From assembly GCA_014695295.1 (NCBI GenBank), contig JACJNY010000011.1, positions 1 to 64,000 on the forward strand: a DNA stretch of 64,000 nucleotides, written 5' to 3'. The position numbers and the translations under genes are program-made. Source of the DNA: Microcoleus sp. FACHB-61. GTDB lineage: Bacteria; Cyanobacteriota; Cyanobacteriia; Cyanobacteriales; Microcoleaceae. The notes beneath the pieces were generated by a model. It saw only the letters and a program-made list of their open reading frames with translations, was not told where the DNA came from and made no database searches. Numbering within the stretch: position 1 is the first letter of the stretch; each line of letters opens with the position of its first letter. Shown one piece after another: positions 57,301-64,000 of this stretch.

Positions 57301-58740
57301 ATGACGAAGCACTACCGACAAAGATTAATTACCGTAATTGCCCTCTCGTTTCTATCTTTCACATCGCCTTTGCTGTTGACTCGCAATGCTGCGGCTGGAA
57401 TTGGGGACGAACCCACAGCTAATCCCAAACAGATTGCCTCCCTCACCGAGAAGTTAAAGAGTAACGATGAAACGGCACTTGATCCAGCTATTAAGCTGTT
57501 ACGAAAAATAGGTGAACCAGCCATCCCTGATTTGATGGAAGCTTTGCAGGATCAGAATTTGTCAGTCCGCCAGAGTGCTGCTGAGGTTCTAAGACAAATT
57601 GGTCTCCCTGCTATTCCTGCCTTTGTCAAAACCTTGAAAGAGTCAGATGTGTCGGTTAGTGCAGAAGCTAAAACTGCACTGCCGCAGCTAATTCTCTTGC
57701 TGAAAGACTCCGATGCAACTGTGCGTAGCCGTGCAGACTATGCTTTGGGAAGGATTGGTGCAGAAGCTAAAACTGCTGTGCCACACCTAATTCTCTTGCT
57801 GAAAGACTCCGATGCAACTGTGCGTAGCCGTGCAGCCAATGCTTTGGGAAGTATGGGTGCAAAAGCTAAAACTGTTGTGCCGCAGCTAATTCTCTTGCTG
57901 AAAGACTCCGATGTAAAGGTGCGTAGCCGTGCAGACTATGCTTTGGCAAGAATGCGTGCAGAAGCTAAAACTGCTGTGCCACAGCTAATTCCCCTGCTTC
58001 AAGATTCAGATGCAACTGTGCGTAGCAGTGCAGCCTCTGCTTTGGGAAGTATGGGTGCAGAAGCTAAAACTGCACTGCCGCAGCTAATTGCCTTGCTGAA
58101 AGACTCCAATCCAAATGTGCGTAGTAGTACAGCCTCTGCTTTGAATAAAATTCGTGCAAAAGCTTAAACTAGACTGGCGCAGCTAATTCTCTTGCTGAAA
58201 GACTCCAATGCAAATGTGCGTAGTAGTGCAGCCTCTGCTTTGAATAAAATCGGTGCAAAAGCTTAAACTGCACTGCTGCAGCTAATTGTCTTGCTGAAAG
58301 ACTCCAATGCAAATGTGCGTAGTAGTGCAGCCTCTGCTTTGGAAAGAATCTTTGCAGAAACTAAAACTGCACTGCCGCAGCTAATTCCCCTGCTTCAAGA
58401 CTCCGATGCAAGTGTGCGTAGCCCTGGGGCCCATGTCTTGCGAAGTATTGCTCTTCACCTTCAAGAAAAAGCAAAGAGGCTAACTTCACCGGAGTTAAAT
58501 CAGGCTGTATCAAACTTAGAATCAGCCTTGAAAATTTTGGATGAACCTAAAGCTAATTTGTCACAACCAACGAGCGCAAATCTCCGGGCATACATCAACG
58601 CTCTCAAAGCCGAACAAAGCAATCGCCCTTTCATCAAATCCCTTCTCACAAGTCCCTACATCTGGGGAAATTATTTATTTTTTGTCTTCGGACTTTTTGG
58701 CATCCGCCCACGGTGGCTGCTAAAATGTACGGAACTTTAA
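57301..58740 (+). pseudogene. Exported HEAT-repeat protein with two in-frame stops
   Basis: A frame of about 480 codons with TAA at 58165-58167 and at 58264-58266, exactly 99 bases (one repeat) apart. Both arise in the same place of the repeat, where GAAGCTAAAACT became AAAGCTTAAACT. Apart from the stops the frame is intact to 58740. From Met 57301 a signal-anchor (ITVIALSFLSFTSPLLL) precedes a HEAT array of 33-residue units (LILLLKDSDATVRSRADYAL is one). The C-terminal part ends with a membrane segment (WGNYLFFVFGLFGIRPRWLLK). The product is either truncated or suppressed. Relatives carry an ATPase domain after this membrane segment (from memory), which is missing here. Confidence 0.8.
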
Positions 58741-58750
58741 AACAGAAATA

Positions 58751-59389
58751 ATCGGCAACAGAAACATCACCATTTGGCTAGCAAAACTCTATTAGATCGA
58801 ACAACTTTTTGCCAAAAACTAAGGCGCAAGAAACGGCACTTTACCGGATATTTTTGCTGAGTTAATGCTAGACTACTTAAACAACTAAACCGCACCCTAC
58901 CCGCGAATAACTTCAGCGATTTCACCGTCCACAAAGATGCTAAAATCATAGCCGGGGAATGCCTGAAACTAACCTGTCGCCCCACACGCAGCAGCCAAGC
59001 GTCAAAATGCGAGAGATGCTCTGGGTGAAGAGAAAGCAGAATCGTGGCTCAAGTATCTATAAAAACAACTCAGAATCATCCAAATAATAGGTGTAGCACA
59101 CGACCAAACCCGTTTTTATATCGCTCCGGTAGCAGAGAATTTAGCTGCGTTGTATTTGCTAGATATTAACGGCAAAGATGAGAGTAAATGGCAAGATTTT
59201 TTGAAGGTAGCAGACTCCCAAAATTCACCAGAAGCGATCGAAGGTTTTCTGTTAGCAGTAAAAGATTGCTATCTCGATAAAATTCCCGGTGCAAAAGATA
59301 CTGACTTTCTGCCGAAAGAAATGACATCGCGCTATAATATTACAATTGCCGTGCCGCCTCAATCTTCTCAAGCCGTCTCGCCAGGGTAA
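58751..59389 (+). pseudogene. Decayed C-terminal remnant of a HEAT/STAND-type protein
   Basis: The frame of 58751 (which differs from that of the HEAT part by one base) reads GNRNITIWLAKL, then IEQLFAKN, GTLPDIFAELMLDYL and, after further stops, LGEEKAESWLKYL, RIIQIIGVAHDQTRF, APVAENLAALYLLDINGKDESKW, and ILKVADSQNS-like sequence to the stop at 59389. Stops occur at 58793, 58820, 58886 and 59060, among others. The order and content resemble the C-terminus of cyanobacterial HEAT-STAND proteins (from memory, the DPLAEYLAALYLV pattern). I infer an old large gene that lost its central ATPase. Confidence 0.55.
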
Positions 59390-59393
59390 TCTT

Positions 59394-60146
59394 ATGACGA
59401 TGTACGTACCGGATTCGCAGCATTCCCAAACAAAAGTCCTCCCTACGATGTATGATTTACCCAGTGAAGACCCGGAGGAACCCGGTTTGGCTGACGAATT
59501 TCACGAGTTTCAACCCGAACTGCTGCGTCTAACCTGCCGCCCCGCAAATCATCCACCAGAACAAATATTTATAGCGACAGGCTTTAATCTCTACTACGAT
59601 TCTAACCATCTCAATTGGTACAAAAGACCTGATTGGTTTGTTGTTTTGGGGGTTCCGAGATTTTATCAAGGTGACGAATTGCACCTGGGCTACGTGATGT
59701 GGCAAGAAAATGTCAGTCCTATGGTAGCAGTAAAACAGGTGTCACTTGGAACAGAAGATGAGGATTTAGGAATCACAGAAGAAACACCAAATAAACCGCT
59801 TACTAAGTGGCGAGTTTACGAACAGATTTTGCAGATTCCTTACTACTTTTTTTTTAGTCGGTACAACAATCAACTGAGAATATTTCGCTTGATGGGTAAT
59901 CGTTACTGCGAACAACTTTTAACCGAGCCGCACTTCTGGATACCGGAATTAGAATTAGGTATAGGTTTGTGGGAAGGTTGTTATCAAGGTTGTTTGCGGT
60001 TGTGGCTGCGTAGGTACAATGCTATTGGCGATTGGGTTCTGACTCCAGAGGAGTTTGAACGGCAGCGAGCTGAATTAGAAAGTCAGCGAGCAAATCGATT
60101 AGCCGATCGACTCCGAGCAATGGGCATTAATCAGGATGAGCTGTAA
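59394..60146 (+). CDS. Uma2-family (DUF820) putative endonuclease, second copy
   Basis: About 250 residues. It starts at 59394, five bases after the decayed remnant, with MTMYVPDSQHS. The family's cyanobacterial sub-type is seen in LPSEDPEEPGLADEFHEFQ, FIATGFNLYYDSNHLNWYKR, PDWFVVLGVPRFY, then VSLGTEDEDLG and the C-terminal coiled QRAELESQRANRLADRL. The canonical VVVELLSPGTEDEDLG strand reads MVAVKQVSLGTEDEDLG, so the first acidic residue (E of VELLS) is replaced by Lys-Gln. This copy may be catalytically inactive. The target is unknown. Confidence 0.8.
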   Translation: MTMYVPDSQHSQTKVLPTMYDLPSEDPEEPGLADEFHEFQPELLRLTCRPANHPPEQIFIATGFNLYYDSNHLNWYKRPDWFVVLGVPRFYQGDELHLGYVMWQENVSPMVAVKQVSLGTEDEDLGITEETPNKPLTKWRVYEQILQIPYYFFFSRYNNQLRIFRLMGNRYCEQLLTEPHFWIPELELGIGLWEGCYQGCLRLWLRRYNAIGDWVLTPEEFERQRAELESQRANRLADRLRAMGINQDEL

Positions 60147-60211
60147 AATTAAGTAGCAGCGCGAAATACTGTCTGCGGTGTCAATAAAAACTTATTAACT
60201 AAAAATAACTT

Positions 60212-62080
60212 ATGCCAGACTCTACCTCACTGCGCGATCGCTACCTAGCCCTAATCGATAAAATTGTCGAAATCACCCTCAAAGGTCAAATTCGCTCTAA
60301 AGAACAAGTCTATCAAATGCTGGTGCAAGACATTGGCACCGGTACCGGCGAAATCTTTGAACGCTGTTTCGGCGAACGCCTTGATGCCGCAGAAAATCAA
60401 CTCAGAAATGAAAAAGACGAAATTAAACAAGCAAAGGCAAATCGCACCCTCCGAGCTCTCAAAACCATCCAAGGAGAATGGGAACGCTGGCAGAAAGATA
60501 ACCGCGTCGATCGCGAAATTGCATCCTCAATCCAACAAATCCTTACCGCCGAATCTAACAGCCGTCTCCTGGCATTATTGCAAGTAATCGATCCAAATAA
60601 AGAACATCCGCTGACTCTGGCTCAACTGCAGCAATTGGCAAAATCCCTGCACCAACAAATGCTGCAAACTGCAAATCCCGAAACCGAGCGAGATTTGCAG
60701 CAAATCACCGCCGGTATTGCCAAAGGTTTAGAATCTTGGCAGCGGTTGGAACCGGAACTCGTAGGCTGGATTTATCAGCCGCAGCAGCTAGGATTTGCTG
60801 GTAGTCCCGAACAAAATGGGCCTTGGGCTTTTTGGGCAAAAAAAATTAACAGTCCCTTTCCCCAGGCTCTCTTGAATACTATTGCGCTCGGTGAATCGGT
60901 AGTTCAATTCGCAGCCAAGCAATCGAATTTAGAGTTAGGCGGGTTGGTGGAATTAGCGATTATCTTGCAGTGCTTGCAGCGGGCGTTGGCGACATGGTTT
61001 GACAAGCAAGTTTACGATTCCAAAGTGTCAACAAAAGCTTCAATTTCTACTTACATTACTTTTGCTGTAATTTGGAGTCAGCTAGCTAGTGGGTTTAATA
61101 ATTCTACCAAGAGCGGCGAGCAGTTGGCAAATGCTTGTTTTCAAGTAACTTTGCAAATTTTGCGCGCTTTTTCTCAGCGAGAATATTTTCCGCTTTACGG
61201 CGGGATTTTTGCTTCGTTTGATGGTAAAGCTCTGCGCCATACTTTGGATTATTTAGACGAACCGCTGCGGCGAGTTGAAGGTACTCAAGCGAAAGCTCGG
61301 ATTCTGACGCTTTTGGGTTATTCGATGCAGGCGGCTGGGGCCTACGAGCGATCGATCTTGCTGCACAAGCAAGCGCTGGAAATTGCCCGCTTGGAAGGAG
61401 ACAAAGCTTGCGAAGTTGCCAATCTCAATCACATCAGCCGCAACTATGTTGCTCAAAAAAATTATCAGGAAGCGATTAATTACAGCCAGCGGGCTTTAAT
61501 TATGGCCAGACAAGCGGGAGAGCGACAAGGCGAGGCAAATGCCCTGGCTAATTTGGGTTACAGCGAAGTGTTTCAAGCGCGGCAGTTGGAGGAGGTGGAA
61601 CCGGAGGTTTATGAGAGTGCGATCGGTTATTTGGAACAAGGTTTGTTGCTGTCGGAAAGATTGGGCGATCGCCAAAGTCAAGCTTTTTGTTCCAGCAGTC
61701 TCGGTATCGCGAAAATTGCCCTGGAAAATGCTGAAGCTGCGATCGAATATTTGCTCAAAGGTTGGCAAGCTGCCCAATTTTCTGGCGACTTATATTTGCA
61801 AGGTCTGAATTTGGCTTATTTGGCTCAAGCTTATTACAGAATCAACGCACTAGAACAAGCGATATTCGCTGGCAGTTTGGGGATGTATACTTTGGAGCAA
61901 ATTGGGGCGGCGGAGTGGCGCCAATCGGCTGGTTTGCTGACAATTTTGCGGGGCCAAATGGGCGCTGAAGCTTTTAAACAATCTTTGGCGAAAAGTCGAG
62001 CGAACATCATTCCGGCGATCGGTGTTGACGGCTACGATTACATCCCGGAGTTGCTGGAAAAATATCAGCAATCTATTTAA
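60212..62080 (+). CDS. Cyanobacterial TPR protein, function unknown
   Basis: A 622-residue protein. Residues 1-350 are helical, with a charged coiled-coil-like stretch near 65-105 (DAAENQLRNEKDEIKQAKAN) and a conserved globular portion. From about 355 to 560 there are five or six TPR units: ARILTLLGYSMQAAGAYERS, VANLNHISRNYVAQKNYQEA, ANALANLGYSEVFQARQLEE, AFCSSSLGIAKIALENAEAA and LNLAYLAQAYYRINALEQA. Such TPR proteins scaffold complexes. The start follows a 65-base gap from the Uma2 gene, so the two may be co-transcribed. No catalytic motif is visible. Confidence 0.75.
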   Translation: MPDSTSLRDRYLALIDKIVEITLKGQIRSKEQVYQMLVQDIGTGTGEIFERCFGERLDAAENQLRNEKDEIKQAKANRTLRALKTIQGEWERWQKDNRVDREIASSIQQILTAESNSRLLALLQVIDPNKEHPLTLAQLQQLAKSLHQQMLQTANPETERDLQQITAGIAKGLESWQRLEPELVGWIYQPQQLGFAGSPEQNGPWAFWAKKINSPFPQALLNTIALGESVVQFAAKQSNLELGGLVELAIILQCLQRALATWFDKQVYDSKVSTKASISTYITFAVIWSQLASGFNNSTKSGEQLANACFQVTLQILRAFSQREYFPLYGGIFASFDGKALRHTLDYLDEPLRRVEGTQAKARILTLLGYSMQAAGAYERSILLHKQALEIARLEGDKACEVANLNHISRNYVAQKNYQEAINYSQRALIMARQAGERQGEANALANLGYSEVFQARQLEEVEPEVYESAIGYLEQGLLLSERLGDRQSQAFCSSSLGIAKIALENAEAAIEYLLKGWQAAQFSGDLYLQGLNLAYLAQAYYRINALEQAIFAGSLGMYTLEQIGAAEWRQSAGLLTILRGQMGAEAFKQSLAKSRANIIPAIGVDGYDYIPELLEKYQQSI

Positions 62081-62108
62081 GGTTGTATTCATTGCCCGCG
62101 CGGGGATT

Positions 62109-62174
62109 AGAAACCGGGTTTATTCGGAAAATCAACTGGGTTTCTGGTGGATGTTTTGAATAAACCCGGTTTCT
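62109..62174. terminator. Perfect 17-bp hairpin between converging genes
   Basis: AGAAACCGGGTTTATTC (62109-62125) pairs perfectly with GAATAAACCCGGTTTCT (62158-62174) across a 32-base loop. It lies 28 bases after the TPR stop and 22 bases from the end of the L,D-transpeptidase gene, so it can terminate both. Confidence 0.7.
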
Positions 62175-62196
62175 TTGGCCTTCAACCTGCCAATAA

Positions 62197-62853
62197 TTAA
62201 TGCTCAACTATCACCGGCGTTCCAACTGCGACTTTCTCAAATAAAGCCTGTGCGTCTTTATCAAACATTCTGACGCAGCCGTGAGAAGCCGCCCCCCCGA
62301 TCGACTCTGGATTCGGAGTACCATGAAAACCAATTACATTTTTGCCATCCGTCCAAAACCCCATCCACCTACTTCCTAATGGATTGTCCGGCCCAGCAGG
62401 AATAAGTTCTCCTGTCCAAGGATTTTGCCAAACAGGATCTTTGATCATTTGCATAACTTTAAAATTGCCTGTAGGAGTTTCCCAGCCGCCTTTCCCCACA
62501 GCAACCGGGAAACTGGCTTGCACCTTATCTTGTCGGTAAACATAGACGCGGCGTTCTCGCAATTTCAGCACTAAACGCACTTCTTCAATTGGATTTACCG
62601 GAGGCTTTGGTTCCTGCGGAATATACCGAAATGGTTCTCCCAGGGGCGGTAACTCTGGTGCTCCGAGATCCGGCAACTTTGGCTCGGATTGGACCGACTG
62701 CGCTGCGATCGCACTATTACTTGAATTAGGCACCTGTGCGGCAGCCGCCTGCTGTAGGGCGACAGACAGCGCCGCTGCACTCAAGCTCAGCACAATTAGC
62801 TGGTTAAATAAAAATTTGCTGTTCACCATTGTTTTGTTCGCTAAACTCCTCAC
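62197..62853 (-). CDS. L,D-transpeptidase (YkuD domain)
   Basis: A 218-residue exported enzyme that makes 3-3 peptidoglycan cross-links or attaches proteins to the wall. A signal peptide (LFNQLIVLSLSAAALSVALQ) is followed by a Pro-rich linker (LGAPELPPLGEPFRYIPQEP) and the YkuD domain with VYVYRQDKVQASFPVAVGKGG, TPTGNFKVMQMI, GFHGTPNPESIGGAASHGCVR: the catalytic Cys is residue 193 in SHGCVRM, with its His just before. The domain is complete to the C-terminus. Start at 62853 or at the Met 24 bases later. Confidence 0.9.
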   Translation of the reverse strand: MRSLANKTMVNSKFLFNQLIVLSLSAAALSVALQQAAAAQVPNSSNSAIAAQSVQSEPKLPDLGAPELPPLGEPFRYIPQEPKPPVNPIEEVRLVLKLRERRVYVYRQDKVQASFPVAVGKGGWETPTGNFKVMQMIKDPVWQNPWTGELIPAGPDNPLGSRWMGFWTDGKNVIGFHGTPNPESIGGAASHGCVRMFDKDAQALFEKVAVGTPVIVEH

Positions 62854-63502
62854 CAGCAGTTCCTACAAAGTTCCTATCTAATTATCCGCAAACTGCACCC
62901 GCTTACTAAAGTTTTGAGATGGCTTTTTGACGGTCAAGGCTACGCCTTTTTTAGTTTATATTCCACAACTGATAGTTTGTAACTCAACACAAAGCTTCTG
63001 CAATAATACCAAAAAAACCCGGTTTTAATAAGGGTATCAGTAGATATCCGCGAGAGATTGTCGTGAAAAAACCAGGTTTATGCGTAAATCCTGCAAGAAA
63101 ATGATTAAATTTTACCTCCGACTAATTTAATTTTTTAGCAAGGGCCGGCTGGCGATCGAGCATTGAAACTATGGGGCTGCTGTATCCGGCAAGCACAATC
63201 TGTCTTTTGGCACAGTTTCCCGCCCAGCAGTGACACTTAGCTTGGCTTAAAAAAACTGCAACGCTCGATCTAACAAACTCAATATATCACGCCAACACTC
63301 TAGAGATCCCAACCGCTGAACTTGTTGTAAATCGGGAACTTATGATGTAAAATTTAGTCTTTCAATACTTGTTCGATAATCTTTTTTTGAGATTGTCATA
63401 AATTTCCTACTCTGGGGATTAAACTAGATAAGGTCTAGAGGTTGGGACTTTCGCGCAGCGGAAGCAAACCCGACCCTGAATAGTAGTTAATGTGAGGTTT
63501 CA
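62854..63502. other. Gene-free region upstream of the right-edge gene
   Basis: I see no coding sequence in these 649 bases. There are AACCCGGTTTT and ACCAGGTTTA stretches near 63015 and 63070 similar to the hairpin arms at 62109. The region near 63330-63500 probably holds the promoter of the following secreted protein. Confidence 0.5.
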
Positions 63503-64000
63503 ATGCGTATTCAGAACATCAAATTATTGACAGGTGCAACCCTGTCCGTGCTAATTTCGGCGGTCTCAGTACATCCTGCGATGGCTAACCCTGCAACTCA
63601 AATAGCCCAAACGCAGACCACCACAACAGCAAGCACTCGAACCATTGTCGGTTTTGTCAAAAGTATTGTCGGCGAGGTAGTAACAATTCGCGAAGAAAAC
63701 GCGCCGTACAGGACTCTCAGGGTTCAAAGATGCGTCCTGAGAATTATTGGCCTGGTACCGGGAATGAAAGTCAGAGCCACCGTAGCCGGGTCTCAGGTGC
63801 AAAATATCGCCGTGATCCCCGATTATAAGGTGGTAGCCACAACGGTTGCTCGTCCCGCGACCCCAGCACCGGCACCGCGTCCGGCCCCAGCACCCGCTCC
63901 GGTACCCCGTCCGGCTCCGGTACCGCGTTCGGCTCCCGCTCCGATTCCGGCTCCCCGTCCGATTCCGGCTCCGGCTCCCCGTCCGGCTCCTGTTAGAGGA
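63503..64000 (+). CDS. Secreted protein with Pro/Ala-rich tail, partial
   Basis: The frame starts with ATG at 63503 and is still open at the window end, so only the first 166 residues are seen. A signal peptide (residues 1-28, LLTGATLSVLISAVSVHPAMA) precedes a small beta-rich domain (about 45-115: RTIVGFVKSIVGEVVTIREE, then GMKVRATVAGSQVQNIAVIP). A long Pro/Ala/Arg repeat of PAPAPRP type follows from about residue 120. A wall-spanning or disordered linker is likely. I do not recognise the family. A GTGAGG lies about 10 bases upstream of the ATG. Confidence 0.7.
   Translation, partial: MRIQNIKLLTGATLSVLISAVSVHPAMANPATQIAQTQTTTTASTRTIVGFVKSIVGEVVTIREENAPYRTLRVQRCVLRIIGLVPGMKVRATVAGSQVQNIAVIPDYKVVATTVARPATPAPAPRPAPAPAPVPRPAPVPRSAPAPIPAPRPIPAPAPRPAPVRG

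Overview
The window comes from a filamentous-type cyanobacterial chromosome, probably an oscillatorialean relative of Microcoleus, Oscillatoria or Phormidium; the genus is inference. The case for a cyanobacterium rests on the photosystem I assembly gene ycf3, a bilin-pathway heme oxygenase, small cyanobacteria-only families (DUF3288-like, SxtJ-like), a WD40-fused kinase, frequent GCGATCGC (HIP1) octamers in genes, and many intergenic heptamer repeats (STRR type).

Layout. 1-1361: a gene fragment, a sulfotransferase-like gene and a 113-bp MITE-like element. 1362-7651: an ion-homeostasis group with a P2-type cation ATPase, a stress-protein-like membrane protein, a CPA1 Na+/H+ antiporter and a convergent TrkA-like protein. 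7860-13822: gatC, ycf3, a conserved membrane protein, a DUF4177-like small protein, a SpoIID-like protein and rnz (TTG start). 13983-17366: a large NACHT ATPase with eleven nearly identical 33-residue HEAT repeats. 17709-25695: secA, three smaller genes, an SDR gene broken by one stop codon, and a WD40 kinase with an eroded ATP-binding lobe. 26149-29469: msrP, a Uma2-type nuclease and a BREX-like P-loop ATPase. 29532-39858: housekeeping genes miaA, gyrB, ho1, an SLH protein, mfd and a CorC/CNNM-like protein.

40079-46752 is the most coherent accessory locus. Six genes on the minus strand encode a NodU/CmcH/SxtI-type O-carbamoyltransferase, an SxtJ-like membrane protein, a 54-residue DUF5989/SxtK-like membrane protein with a GTG start, and three SGNH-hydrolase-like envelope proteins, two of them tandem duplicates. 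I read it as a carbamoylation/acylation module acting on an envelope or exported molecule. This is inference; no saxitoxin biosynthesis genes are present.

46922-57088 holds nadK, an SGNH-like lipoprotein invaded by a dispersed repeat, cobN, an EamA transporter and two orphan LivF/LivG ATPases. 57262-59389 is a decayed HEAT-repeat STAND-type gene: two identical stop codons lie exactly one repeat apart and the central ATPase appears to be deleted. It is followed by a second Uma2 protein, a TPR protein, an L,D-transpeptidase and, running off the right edge, a secreted Pro/Ala-rich protein. Hairpins mark most convergent gene ends. I saw no tRNA, rRNA or CRISPR array, and no intact transposase.
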